From assembly GCA_022822445.1 (NCBI GenBank), contig JAJEBR010000128.1, positions 1-64,000 on the forward strand: a stretch of 64,000 nt of DNA, written 5' to 3'. Of the stretch, positions 41,795 to 51,167 are shown piece by piece (position 1 is the first letter of the stretch; every line of letters starts with the position of its first letter). Position numbers and translations under genes: made by a program. Below the pieces are notes generated by a model. That model was not told the DNA's origin. It saw only the letters and a list, made by a program, of their open reading frames with translations, and searched no databases. The DNA is from Gemmatimonadota bacterium. Lineage in GTDB: Bacteria; Gemmatimonadota; Gemmatimonadetes; Longimicrobiales; Gaopeijiaceae.

Positions 41795-42637
41795 ATGTCC
41801 ACCATCCGCTGCATCGCCTGCTGCGGGGCCCTGCTGTGCGCCGCCCTGGCGCTTCCGGACAGGTCCACCGCCCAGGTCCCGCTCGGCATCCGCACGGCTT
41901 CCGGCCTGACCGTCACGCCCGCCTACGAGGGCTGGTACGAGAACGCCGACGGCACCTTCAGCCTCTCCTTCGGCTACTACAACCGGAACTTCGAGGAGAT
42001 CGTCGATATCCCCGTCGGGGCCGGCAACAGCATCGAGCCCGCCGCCTTCGACGGCGGCCAGCCCACACGGTTCCACCCGCGCCGCCACTGGGGCGTGTTT
42101 ACCGTGATCGTACCGGCCGACTTCGGCGACCAGGCCATCGTCTGGACGATCGACTTCCGGGGAGAGAAGTACGCGATCCCGGGCACGCTCCACATCGACT
42201 GGCAGATCGACGCCCTCGAGGGGGAGGCGGGCGCGGGCAACACGCCGCCGGTCCTGGCGTTCTCGGAGGGAGGGGCGGAGGGCGCCGGTCCCAGCGGGAT
42301 CTGGGGTGGCCCGATCGAGGCCATGGTGGGGGCTCCGGTCGCCGTTGCGGTATGGGCGCGTGACGATGGTCGCGGGGCCTTCCGGCGGGAAGGCCAGGAC
42401 GAACCCCAGGTGGCTCTGACCTGGTTCAAGCACCAGGGCCCGGGCGATGTCACGTTCATCGAAGCCAGGGGCGGGGTCCCGATCTCCGGGGGCATGATGA
42501 TGACCACCGCCACCTTCTCGGAGCCGGGTGAATACGTGCTCCGCGTACGCGCCAACGACGCATCGGGAGTCTCCGGAGCCGGACACGCCCAGTGCTGCTG
42601 GACCAATGGATTTGTGCGAGTAAACGTCACCAACTGA
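41795..42637 (+). CDS. Exported protein of unknown function, partner of cytochrome/monooxygenase gene
   Basis: The ATG at 41795 after AGGGAA gives 280 residues with a signal peptide (IRCIACCGALLCAALALP). The mature part looks like two beta-sandwich domains: GLTVTPAYEGWYENADGTFS, GYYNRNFEEIVDIPVG, then WGVFTVIVPADFGDQAIVW, and a C-terminal Ig-like part ending EPGEYVLRVRANDASG. Two adjacent cysteines lie near the end (HAQCCW). Similar proteins stand next to cytochrome c/PHM-like genes in soil bacteria, as here: the next start is 17 bp downstream. Probably a periplasmic binding or electron-transfer partner, by context. Confidence 0.6.
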   Translation: MSTIRCIACCGALLCAALALPDRSTAQVPLGIRTASGLTVTPAYEGWYENADGTFSLSFGYYNRNFEEIVDIPVGAGNSIEPAAFDGGQPTRFHPRRHWGVFTVIVPADFGDQAIVWTIDFRGEKYAIPGTLHIDWQIDALEGEAGAGNTPPVLAFSEGGAEGAGPSGIWGGPIEAMVGAPVAVAVWARDDGRGAFRREGQDEPQVALTWFKHQGPGDVTFIEARGGVPISGGMMMTTATFSEPGEYVLRVRANDASGVSGAGHAQCCWTNGFVRVNVTN

Positions 42638-42654
42638 CGATCAGGAGGAATTCC

Positions 42655-44037
42655 ATGCGCAGAGAGAACACCGTCCGCGGCTTGGCAGCCGTCTGCCTCG
42701 CGATCGCCTGCGCCCTCGTCGCCCGGCCCGCGCTGGCCCACGCCCAGGATCAGCCCACCTACGCCCGCGACGTGGCGCCGATCATCCAGGGGAACTGCCA
42801 GGTGTGCCACCAGCCCGGGTCGATCGCGCCGATGTCACTGATGACCTACGAGGCGGTGAAGCGCTACGCGCCCCGGATCCGGGAGAAGGTCACGGCCCGC
42901 CTGATGCCGCCCTGGCACATCGACCGGTCGGTCGGCATCCAGGAGTTCAAGAACGACATGGCGCTGTCGGACGAGGAGCTCGAGACGCTGGTCGCCTGGC
43001 TGGACAGCGACATGCCCCTGGGCGACGAGGCCGACATGCCGCCGCCGGCCGTGTTCCCCGACCCGTCGGCATGGCAGTTCGAGTCGACCTTCGGCCGGCC
43101 ACCCGACCTGATCGTACCCTCCGAGCCCTACACACTGGCCGCGAAGACGCAGGACAAGTGGTTCACGCCAACGGTCCCGACCGGGCTGACCGAGGAGCGC
43201 TGGGTGAAGGCGATCGAGATACGGCCGTCCTGGCCGGACGGGCCGAAGATCGTGCACCACGCGCTGGCCTTCCTCATCCAGCAGGAGGATCCCGACGAGA
43301 TGACCGCGGAGACCGCGTCGCTCGCCACGAGCAGCCGAGCCATGGGAGGGGCGGGCCTTTTCATGGAGTGGGCGGTCGGCAAGGTCGGCGAGATCTTCCC
43401 CGACGGCGCCGGAAAGCTGATGCTCCCGGACTCGCGGATCCGGTGGGAGGTGCACTACCACGCGATCGGCAAGGAGGTCAAGGACAGCTACGTGGAGCTG
43501 GGGGTCTGGCTGTATCCCGAGGGCTATGTCCCCGAGAACCGGACCCGGCTGCGCATGTTCAACGCCACCGGCGACGGGCTCGACATTCCGCCAGGCAAGA
43601 TCGCGGTGACCCAGGACACCTACACGCTGCGCTGGCCCGCGCGCCTGGAGAACTTCCAGCCGCACATGCACATGCGGGGCAAGGCGATGTCCATGTCGGC
43701 CATCTATCCGGACGGTCAAAAGGAGCTTCTCAGCCAGGTCACGGACTTCCAGTGGAACTGGCACGTCAACTACATCTACGAGGACCACGCGGCGCCGCTG
43801 CTCCCGGCGGGGACCACGCTCGTGTTCACAGCGTGGCACGACAACACTCCCGGGAACCCCAACAACCCGGACCACACCCAGTGGGTCGGATGGGGCGACC
43901 GCACCGTGGACGAGATGGCCCACGCCTGGGTCGACGTCACCTACCTTACAGATGAGCAGTACGCGGCGGCGGTCGCGGAGCGGGAGGCCAGGGCGGCCGA
44001 GCAGAACGAGAACAGGGAGGAAGGGAACAACCGGTAG
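42655..44037 (+). CDS. Cytochrome c domain plus copper type II monooxygenase-like protein
   Basis: The ATG at 42655 follows AGGAGGAATTCC. The protein has 460 residues, a signal peptide (CLAIACALVARPALAHAQ), then a haem c site CQVCHQPG at about residues 46-51 with a possible Met ligand (MPPWHID). The second part resembles peptidylglycine-hydroxylase-like domains: KIVHHALAFLIQ (paired His), WEVHYHAIGKE and PHMHMRGKAMSM (HxH) give two copper sites. The family is widespread and uncharacterised; an electron-transferring periplasmic oxygenase is the working idea. It is preceded by a beta-sandwich partner. Substrate is unknown. Confidence 0.8.
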   Translation: MRRENTVRGLAAVCLAIACALVARPALAHAQDQPTYARDVAPIIQGNCQVCHQPGSIAPMSLMTYEAVKRYAPRIREKVTARLMPPWHIDRSVGIQEFKNDMALSDEELETLVAWLDSDMPLGDEADMPPPAVFPDPSAWQFESTFGRPPDLIVPSEPYTLAAKTQDKWFTPTVPTGLTEERWVKAIEIRPSWPDGPKIVHHALAFLIQQEDPDEMTAETASLATSSRAMGGAGLFMEWAVGKVGEIFPDGAGKLMLPDSRIRWEVHYHAIGKEVKDSYVELGVWLYPEGYVPENRTRLRMFNATGDGLDIPPGKIAVTQDTYTLRWPARLENFQPHMHMRGKAMSMSAIYPDGQKELLSQVTDFQWNWHVNYIYEDHAAPLLPAGTTLVFTAWHDNTPGNPNNPDHTQWVGWGDRTVDEMAHAWVDVTYLTDEQYAAAVAEREARAAEQNENREEGNNR

Positions 44038-44085
44038 AGTCCGGCCCACCAGCCGCAGCCCGTAGAGACCCCGTAAAGACGGAGA

Positions 44086-44241
44086 ATGCCGGAACTGCAG
44101 AACATCCTTGCGAAGAGCCCGAAGCCGGTCGTCGTCGATGTCGAGACGACCGGCTTCGGTGCGTTTGACCGGGTCGTCGAGATCGCAGCCGGATTCCTCG
44201 ATCGGTGTCGCTGCGGGGTCCAGGCTCCGCCGCGCCGATGA
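44086..44241 (+). pseudogene. DnaQ-like exonuclease fragment
   Basis: The ATG at 44086 gives 51 codons containing VVVDVETTGFGAFDRVVEIA, the ExoI motif (DxETTG) of 3'-5' exonucleases such as the DNA polymerase III epsilon subunit. ExoII and ExoIII are absent and similarity stops after about 35 residues. The TGA overlaps the ATG of the ion-channel gene (ATGA). It is either a gene remnant or an upstream leader peptide. Confidence 0.6.
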
Positions 44242-44933
44242 GCAACGCCGCCGGTCCGAACACCACGTCCGGGCCCCAGATCATCGTCGAGGGCCTCTAC
44301 GCCTTTCTCGCCATCGGTACGGTCATCCTCTTCGGGCTGCAGGAGGCGAACACCCTCAACGCGGAGACTGCGCACCTGGCGGAGCTGGTGGACCTGGTGG
44401 TCTGCGCTCTCTTCTGGGCGAAGGCGGCCTGGGATCTCTACTGCGCGCCCTCGGCGCTGCGGTGGTTGCGCTGGGGATGGGCCGATCTGCTCGCCGCCAT
44501 CCCGGCCGTGGGGTTTCTGAGGCCGCTGCGGGCCCTGCGGCTGCTGATGATGGTCCGCGTGATCCGGTCGACCACGCGCGGCATGCACGGAATCGCCACC
44601 TACTTCAACGTGGACCGGTCGCGGTCGGTGGCCGCCACCGTTTTCGCGCTGATCGTGATCTCGGTGCTCACGACCAGCTTCGTGGTCCTCGGGGTCGAAA
44701 GCGGGGCGCCCGACGCCAACATCCAGACTGCGGAAGACGCGCTGTGGTGGTCGGTGTCGACGCTGTTCGGCGCCGAGATCGCGGGATTCGGCGATCACTA
44801 CACGGTTACCACGGCGGGCCGGGTCATGTCGCTGTGGCTTGTGATTCTCTCACTGGGCCTGATCGGTTCACTCGCGGGCATCATCTCCGCATGGATCGAG
44901 GAAGAGCCCGCCCAAAACGTGGACAATCGGTAA
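44238..44933 (+). CDS. Ion channel-like membrane protein (voltage-gated cation channel fold)
   Basis: A protein of 231 residues with about six hydrophobic spans. The S4-like segment VGFLRPLRALRLLMMVRVIR has Arg every third residue, as in voltage sensors. The pore region reads WWSVSTLFGAEIAGFGDHYT; the canonical potassium filter T-V-G-Y-G is not present, only GFGD remains, so selectivity is uncertain. The ATG overlaps the preceding fragment's stop and the DASS gene starts directly after its stop, so the three are cotranscribed. It may couple membrane potential to the symporter, by context only. Confidence 0.7.
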   Translation: MSNAAGPNTTSGPQIIVEGLYAFLAIGTVILFGLQEANTLNAETAHLAELVDLVVCALFWAKAAWDLYCAPSALRWLRWGWADLLAAIPAVGFLRPLRALRLLMMVRVIRSTTRGMHGIATYFNVDRSRSVAATVFALIVISVLTTSFVVLGVESGAPDANIQTAEDALWWSVSTLFGAEIAGFGDHYTVTTAGRVMSLWLVILSLGLIGSLAGIISAWIEEEPAQNVDNR

Positions 44934-46478
44934 ATGGCCGTAGAAAGACACAGTTCCCCGAGAGGCCGGGCCATCGGTCTGTGGCTCGGCTTCGCAGCGT
45001 TCGTCCTGCTGCTCATCTTCCCGGTGGACCCCGGGAACGTGCCCGCGAGCCGTCTGGCGGCGGTCGCGCTGCTGATGGCGATCTGGTGGGTGACCGACGC
45101 GATCCCGCTCTTCGCGACGGCGCTGCTGCCGCTGGTCCTCTACCCGCTGCTGGGCATCATGTCCGGGCACGATACCGCGCCGATCTACTTCAACAGCACC
45201 ATCGTGCTCTTCCTCGGCGGGTTCATGATCGCACTCACGATGGAGAAGTGGAACCTTCACCGGCGCATCGCGCTCAACATCATCCACGCGGTGGGGGGCG
45301 GGCCCGCGCGCATCGTGCTGGGGTTCATGATTGCGGCAGCCTTTCTCTCGATGTGGATCTCGAACACGGCCACCGCGGTGATGATGGTCCCGATCGGGCT
45401 CGCGATCATCCTGCAGATCGAGAACGAATTCGGCCGCGACGAATCACGCCACTTCTCGGTGGGACTGATGCTCGGGATCGCCTACGGCGCGACGGTGGGC
45501 GGGCTCACCACACTGGTCGGCACGCCGCCCAACCTGTCGTTCGTGCGAATCTTCCAGATCCTCTTCCCCGAGGCGCCGCCGATCGCCTTCGGGCACTGGA
45601 TCGTGATGGCCTTCCCGGTGGGACTGATCATGCTGGTCGCGGCGTGGCTGATGATCACGAAGGTCTTCCACCGGGTGCCCGACACCGTCAACGTCGACCA
45701 GGAGGTGGTGAAGGTGGAGCGCGGGCGCCTCGGCAGGATCGCGTTCGAGGAGCGCGCCGTGCTGGGCGTCTTCGTCACGACGGCGCTGCTCTGGGTCTTC
45801 CGGGTGGACCTGGAGCTCGGCTTCCTCACCATCCCGGGCTGGTCGCGCATCCTTCCCGATCCGGGAATGATCGACGACGGCACGATCGCCATCACGCTTG
45901 CGTCCATCCTCTTCTTCATCCCGGCGCGCAACCGCGAGAGCGGCGCGACCCGCGTGATGGGGCCGGACGTCATCCCGCGACTGCCGTGGAACATCGTCCT
46001 GCTCTTCGGCGGCGGCTTCGCGCTGGCGGCCGGCTTTCAGGAGACCGGGCTCGCCCAGCTCATCGGCGGCCAGTTCGAGGTCCTCGGCAACCTGCCCGTC
46101 TTCCTGCTGATCCTGATCGTGTGCATGGCGCTCACCTTCCTCACCGAGTTCACGAGCAACACCGCCACCACCGAGATGATCCTGCCGATCCTGGCCTCGG
46201 TGGCCGTCGTCACCGGCACCCATCCGCTGGTGCTGATGATCCCGGCGACGCTGTCGGCCTCCTGCGCCTTCATGATGCCCGTCGCCACTCCGCCCAACGC
46301 GATCGTCTTCGGGAGCGACCGCATCACCGTGGGCGAAATGGCGCGCACGGGGATCCTGCTGAACCTCATCGGGGTGCTGGTGATTGCCACCATCGTCTTC
46401 ACCGTTGGGCTGACGGTATTCGACATCGACCCGGCGGTGGTGCCGGATTGGGCGAGGAGTCTGGCCGGCGAGCCCTGA
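44934..46478 (+). CDS. DASS/SLC13-type anion:sodium symporter
   Basis: A protein of 514 residues with 11-12 membrane segments. The two SNT motifs that bind sodium and carboxylate are present: FLSMWISNTATAVMMVPIG and LTEFTSNTATTEMILPI. Other family sequences are IWWVTDAIPLFATALLPLV and GTPPNLSFV. The family imports dicarboxylates, citrate or sulfate with Na+. The start is immediately after the TAA of the channel gene. No metabolic genes accompany it, so the substrate is not known. Confidence 0.92.
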   Translation: MAVERHSSPRGRAIGLWLGFAAFVLLLIFPVDPGNVPASRLAAVALLMAIWWVTDAIPLFATALLPLVLYPLLGIMSGHDTAPIYFNSTIVLFLGGFMIALTMEKWNLHRRIALNIIHAVGGGPARIVLGFMIAAAFLSMWISNTATAVMMVPIGLAIILQIENEFGRDESRHFSVGLMLGIAYGATVGGLTTLVGTPPNLSFVRIFQILFPEAPPIAFGHWIVMAFPVGLIMLVAAWLMITKVFHRVPDTVNVDQEVVKVERGRLGRIAFEERAVLGVFVTTALLWVFRVDLELGFLTIPGWSRILPDPGMIDDGTIAITLASILFFIPARNRESGATRVMGPDVIPRLPWNIVLLFGGGFALAAGFQETGLAQLIGGQFEVLGNLPVFLLILIVCMALTFLTEFTSNTATTEMILPILASVAVVTGTHPLVLMIPATLSASCAFMMPVATPPNAIVFGSDRITVGEMARTGILLNLIGVLVIATIVFTVGLTVFDIDPAVVPDWARSLAGEP

Positions 46479-46582
46479 CGGTGCCTGAGATCCGGTCGCG
46501 ACTAGGGTTCTGAAGCAACCCGCGGCAACGTGCTTCCCCCATGCGGCTCGAGCAGCTTTGGGGGCCGCCCCCTCCTTTCTTC

Positions 46583-46632
46583 TTGACACCACGCGACCTG
46601 TTTCCGCACTTTGTTCGGTGGCCGAACAAAGT
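46583..46632 (+). promoter_or_regulatory. Promoter with operator 1 of the glucan locus
   Basis: TTGACA at 46583-46588 (a -35-like box) is followed after 19 bp by ACTTTGTTCGG-TGG-CCGAACAAAGT (46608-46632), a perfect 11-bp inverted repeat. The same box and palindrome with the same 19-bp spacing occur at 61333-61382 before the other operon. The palindrome would cover the -10 region. TTTGTT/AACAAA half-sites are common for ROK repressors such as XylR, and a ROK gene lies in the operon. Binding is inferred. Confidence 0.75.
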
Positions 46633-46701
46633 CTGACGAGGCGACCCTGGCGTGCTGAATGGACGCACGCCCGTGCCTACATTTCAACGCAGGACGTCGG
46701 G

Positions 46702-48675
46702 ATGACAGCGAGCACCTTACGCAGGATGATGGACAGCGCCGTCGTGCTCCTGCCGCTCGCCCTCGTCGCCGCCTGTGAACGGGACCTGACCGAACTTGAC
46801 CCGGCGACCTTCCCGCCCGACCCGGAGGTCTTCTATGACGACTTCGCTCCCGGCCTCCACTACTCCGCCTTCGGTGGGTCCAAGGTCGACGCTCTCAACA
46901 TCGACCGTGACGAGGTCCACCGCGGGACCGCGGCGCTGAAATTCATCGTTCCGGCACCGAGCGATCCGTCGGGAGGCTACGCAGGGGGCGCCTTTTTCTC
47001 GACCGTGCCCCGGGATCTTTCGGGGTTCGACGCGCTCACCTTCTGGGCCCGCTCGAGCACGGCCGCCACACTGGACCGGGTCGGGATCGGCAACGACAAC
47101 ACGGGCGCCTCCCTCTTTCCGGCCACACTCGACGACGTGCCCCTCTCGACCCGCTGGACGAAGTACGCGCTTCCCCTGCCGATGCCGTCGGTTCTGACCG
47201 AGGAGCGGGGGCTGTTCCTGGTGGCGGACGCGTCGGAATACCCGGTCGGCTACGATGTCTACTTCGACGACGTGCAGTATGAGCGGCTCGGGACGATCAT
47301 CAATCCCCGGCCGGCGATCGACACCCGGTCGGTCAGTGGCGAGGTCGGCGGCACCCTGACGGTCGGCGGCACCCGGGTGACCTTCGACGTGAACGGATCC
47401 GACGTGACGGTGGGCGCCGCGTCCGCCTACTTCACCTTCACCTCTTCGGACCCGTCCGTCGCGACGGTGAACGCCGATGGCACCATCTCCCTGGTTGGCC
47501 GCGGCACCGCCACGATCACCGCCGCGCTCGGGCCGACACCGGCCTCCGGGGCGCTCACGGTCTATGTCGAGACACCGCCGCAAGACGCTCCGCCCACCCC
47601 GACCGTGCCCGCCGAGGACGTCGTCTCCCTCTTCAGCGATGCCTACGACGACGTGCCGGTCGACACCTGGTCGGCGGAGTGGGACCAGGCCGACGTGGCA
47701 GACCTGATCATCGCGGGGAACCCGGTGAAGAAGTACAGCAACCTCGCCTTTGCGGGGATCGAGTTCACCTCTCCGCTGATCAACGCCTCCTCGATGACGC
47801 ATCTCCACGTTGACCTATGGACCAACGACGCATCGGTCTTCCGGGTCAAGCTGGTGGACTTCGGGGGCGATGGGGTCTTCGGCGGGGACGACGACCGCGA
47901 GCACGAAGTCACCCTCACTCCGGCTTCCACGCCGCCGATCGCGCCGGGAAGCTGGAACACCCTGGACATTCCGCTGGACGCCTTTGTCGGCCTGACCGGC
48001 CGCGCCCATCTCGCGCAGCTGATCATCTCGGGATCGAGTCCGACCGTCTACCTCGACAACATCTTCTTCTTCAGAACTGAGACGCCTGTTTCCCCAGGCC
48101 CGACAGAGCCCGCACCCACACCGACCGACGCTGCGGCGGACGTCATCTCGCTCTTCAGCGACGCGTACACGGATGCGACGGTGGACACCTGGTCGGCGGA
48201 GTGGGATGTGGCCGATGTCCAGGATGTGGCGATCGCGGGGAACGCGGTGAAGAAGTACACCAACCTGTCGTTCGCGGGGATCGAGTTCACGTCGGCGACC
48301 CTGGACGCCAGGAACATGACGCACTTCCGGATGGACATCTGGACCCCGGACGAGACGGGGTCGGCGGCCTTCAAGGTGAAGCTCGTGGACTTCGGCGCCA
48401 ACGGCGTCTACGACGGGGGGGGCGACGACAGCGAGCACGAGGTCACGATCACGGCCACGGACGGCCTGGCCAGCGGTCAGTGGGTGCGCCTGGACCTGCC
48501 CCTGGCGGGCTTCAGCGGGCTCGCGGCGAGGGGACACCTTGCCCAGCTGATCATCTCGGGAGATCCGAACACGGTGTATGTGGACAACGTCTATTTCCGG
48601 CGGCCCGCATCCGGGCCCGCGCAAATGCCAACCACGCAATTCAACGACAGCAACCCAATCGGAGAGATACCATGA
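46702..48675 (+). CDS. Surface lipoprotein with two glycan-binding-like modules
   Basis: The ATG at 46702 gives 657 residues; lipobox LVAAC at about residues 21-25. An N-terminal beta-sandwich (FYDDFAPGLHYSAFGG to YDVYFDDVQYERLG, residues 45-195) resembles carbohydrate-binding domains, then a BIG2-like Ig domain, then two copies of a module of about 155 residues (residues 304-457 and 478-633) that begins DVISLFSDAY, contains FAGIEFTS, HFRMDIWTPDET, KVKLVDFGANGV and ends VYVDNVYFRR. The same module recurs in the next gene and in the transporter. It likely captures polysaccharide at the cell surface. It is first in the operon after operator 1; the next gene overlaps by ATGA. Confidence 0.75.
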   Translation: MTASTLRRMMDSAVVLLPLALVAACERDLTELDPATFPPDPEVFYDDFAPGLHYSAFGGSKVDALNIDRDEVHRGTAALKFIVPAPSDPSGGYAGGAFFSTVPRDLSGFDALTFWARSSTAATLDRVGIGNDNTGASLFPATLDDVPLSTRWTKYALPLPMPSVLTEERGLFLVADASEYPVGYDVYFDDVQYERLGTIINPRPAIDTRSVSGEVGGTLTVGGTRVTFDVNGSDVTVGAASAYFTFTSSDPSVATVNADGTISLVGRGTATITAALGPTPASGALTVYVETPPQDAPPTPTVPAEDVVSLFSDAYDDVPVDTWSAEWDQADVADLIIAGNPVKKYSNLAFAGIEFTSPLINASSMTHLHVDLWTNDASVFRVKLVDFGGDGVFGGDDDREHEVTLTPASTPPIAPGSWNTLDIPLDAFVGLTGRAHLAQLIISGSSPTVYLDNIFFFRTETPVSPGPTEPAPTPTDAAADVISLFSDAYTDATVDTWSAEWDVADVQDVAIAGNAVKKYTNLSFAGIEFTSATLDARNMTHFRMDIWTPDETGSAAFKVKLVDFGANGVYDGGGDDSEHEVTITATDGLASGQWVRLDLPLAGFSGLAARGHLAQLIISGDPNTVYVDNVYFRRPASGPAQMPTTQFNDSNPIGEIP

Positions 48676-51167
48676 AGTCGCCAAGCCAGCGCTCACTTCC
48701 AGTCCGGCCGTCGCCGGGGTGTTTCAATCGCCGCCTCTCGTTCAGGCGATCCTGGGCCGGCACGTCGGCCGCCTTCGTCGCGTGCGCGGTGCTCGCTTGC
48801 GGTGACGATCCGGTCGAACCGCCGGAGGCCACAACGGTCTCGGTTTCGCCGACGACGGCCGCGCTTGCCGCGCTGGGCGAGACCGCTCAGCTCAGTGCGA
48901 CGGTTCGCGACCAGAACGGCGACATCATGACAGACGCGCGGGTAAGGTGGACCTCCGGGGACGGCGCGGTTGCGACGGTGGATGCCAGCGGGCTCGTCAC
49001 CGCAACGGGCAACGGCGCGGCGACGATCACGGCAACTTCCGGCGCAGCAAGCGGCACGGCATCCGTGACCGTGGCGCAGACTGCCGCCGCCGTGGCGGTC
49101 ATGCCCGAGTCGGTGATGCTCTCCGCGATCGGGGACACGGCGGGGTTCACGGCCGAGGTGCAGGACGCGAACGGGAACGCGATCGCGGGCGCCGCGGTGA
49201 CCTGGGCATCGGGGGACGAAGGAGTCGCGACGGTGGATGCGGCGGGGCTCGCGACCGCGACAGGGAACGGCACGGCGATGATCACCGCGTCATCGGGCGG
49301 CCAGAGCGGGAGCGGCACCGTCACGGTCCAGCAGGAGGCCGCGGCCGTCACGGTTGCGCCCGATTCGGTGCATCTGACGGCGGTTGGCGAGACGGCGCAG
49401 TTCACGGCGGAGGTCGCCGACGCGAACGGGAATGTGATCGGGGACGCGACGGTGAGCTGGGCCTCGGCGGACGAGGCGGTTGCCACGGTGGACGCGGCGG
49501 GGCTGGCAGCGGCGGTAGCGGACGGCGCGACCACGGTGACGGCGACATCGGGCAGCGCGAGCGCGGGCGCGGCCGTGACGGTGATGATCCAGGCCGTGCC
49601 GACCGAGGCGCCGGATGCCCCGACCCACGCGGCGGAAGACGTGATTTCGCTCTTCAGCGACGCCTACGACGATGTGACGGTGGATACATGGTCGGCGGAG
49701 TGGGATGTTGCCGACGTGGAGGATGTGCAGATTGCGGGGGACGCGGCGAAGAAGTACACGAACCTGTCGTTCGCGGGGATCGAGTTCACGTCGCAGACCA
49801 TCGACGCGAGCGAAATGACCCACTTCCGGATGGACATCTGGACGCCGGACGAGACGGGCACAGCGGCGTTCAGGGTGAAGCTGGTGGACTTCGGCGCAAA
49901 CGGTGTGTGGGACGGGGGCGGCGACGACAGCGAGCACGAAGTCACGATTACGATGGACGAGGGGCTGGCCACCGAACAGTGGGTGCAGCTCGACCTGCCG
50001 CTGGCCGACTTCTCGGGGCTCGCGGCGACGGGACACATGGCACAGCTGATCATCTCGGGAGACCCGAATACCGCCTATGTGGACAATGTCTACTTTCGGC
50101 GTGGAGAGGCGCCGCCACCGGTTCCGGAGCCGACCCAGCCGGCCCCGGCCCCGACGCATTCGGCCGACAGCGTGATCTCCCTCTTCAGCGACGCGTACAC
50201 CGACGCGACGGTGGACACCTGGTCCGCGGATTGGGACCAGGCCCATGTGGAGGATGTGGAGATTTCCGGGAACGCGACAAAGAAGTACACCGGTCTGGTC
50301 TTCGCGGGGATCGAGTTCACCTCCAGCACCGTGGATGCCACGGAGATGACCTACTTCCGGATGGACATCTGGACGCCGGACGAGACGATCGACGCGGCCT
50401 TCAAGGTGAAACTGGTGGATTTCGGCGCCAACGGAGTGTGGGACGGCGGCGGCGACGACAGCGAGCACGAGGTCACCATCGACCGGGCCTCGGGACTGCA
50501 AACGGGCGAATGGGTGCAGCTGGACCTCGCTCTGGCGGACTTCACGGGACTGGCTGCCAGGGGGCACCTGGCACAGCTGATCATTTCGGGTGACCCGAAT
50601 ACGCTGTATGTCGACAACGTCTATTTCCGGAGCGGCATGCCGCCCGCCCCGCCGGAAGAGCCCAGCGAAGGGCCCCCGGCTCCCACGCACCACGCCGACA
50701 GCGTCATCTCGTTCTTCAGCGACGCCTACACCGACGTGACCGTCGACACCTGGTCCGCTGACTGGGACCAGGCCGACGTGGAGGACGTCACGATCTCCGG
50801 CAACGCCGCCAAGAAGTACACCAACCTGACCTTCGCGGGGATCGAATTCACCTCCAGCACCGTCGACGCCACCGGAATGACCCACTTCCACATGGACATC
50901 TGGACGCCGGACGAGACAATCGACGCGGCGTTCAAGGTGAAGCTGGTCGACTTCGGCGCCAACGGTGTCTGGGACGGAGGAGGAGACGACAGCGAGCACG
51001 AAATCACGATCGACCGGGCGTCGGGACTGCACACGGGCGAATGGGTGCGGCTGGACCTCGACCTGGCGCACTTTACGGGACTCGCTGCAACGGAACACCT
51101 CGCGCAGCTGATCATCTCCGGCGATCCCAACACGGTGTTCGTCGACAACGTGTACCTGCGCAAATGA
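48672..51167 (+). CDS. Surface lipoprotein: three BIG2 domains and three glycan-binding-like modules
   Basis: The ATG at 48672 gives 831 residues. A lipobox-like AVLACG (Cys43 area) anchors it. Three BIG2 Ig-like domains follow (residues about 47-130, 130-215, 216-305; each with VSPTTAALAALGETAQL-type strands and VATVDASGLVTATGNG), which raise the binding part above the membrane. Then three modules at about 320-477, 498-654 and 675-831 (DVISLFSDAY... WTPDET... DFGANGVWDGGGDD... YVDNVYFR). The conserved DGGGDDSEHE loop could bind calcium. Linkers are Pro-rich. This is probably a multivalent binder for beta-glucan. The start overlaps the previous gene and the stop overlaps the ROK gene. Confidence 0.75.
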   Translation: MKSPSQRSLPVRPSPGCFNRRLSFRRSWAGTSAAFVACAVLACGDDPVEPPEATTVSVSPTTAALAALGETAQLSATVRDQNGDIMTDARVRWTSGDGAVATVDASGLVTATGNGAATITATSGAASGTASVTVAQTAAAVAVMPESVMLSAIGDTAGFTAEVQDANGNAIAGAAVTWASGDEGVATVDAAGLATATGNGTAMITASSGGQSGSGTVTVQQEAAAVTVAPDSVHLTAVGETAQFTAEVADANGNVIGDATVSWASADEAVATVDAAGLAAAVADGATTVTATSGSASAGAAVTVMIQAVPTEAPDAPTHAAEDVISLFSDAYDDVTVDTWSAEWDVADVEDVQIAGDAAKKYTNLSFAGIEFTSQTIDASEMTHFRMDIWTPDETGTAAFRVKLVDFGANGVWDGGGDDSEHEVTITMDEGLATEQWVQLDLPLADFSGLAATGHMAQLIISGDPNTAYVDNVYFRRGEAPPPVPEPTQPAPAPTHSADSVISLFSDAYTDATVDTWSADWDQAHVEDVEISGNATKKYTGLVFAGIEFTSSTVDATEMTYFRMDIWTPDETIDAAFKVKLVDFGANGVWDGGGDDSEHEVTIDRASGLQTGEWVQLDLALADFTGLAARGHLAQLIISGDPNTLYVDNVYFRSGMPPAPPEEPSEGPPAPTHHADSVISFFSDAYTDVTVDTWSADWDQADVEDVTISGNAAKKYTNLTFAGIEFTSSTVDATGMTHFHMDIWTPDETIDAAFKVKLVDFGANGVWDGGGDDSEHEITIDRASGLHTGEWVRLDLDLAHFTGLAATEHLAQLIISGDPNTVFVDNVYLRK

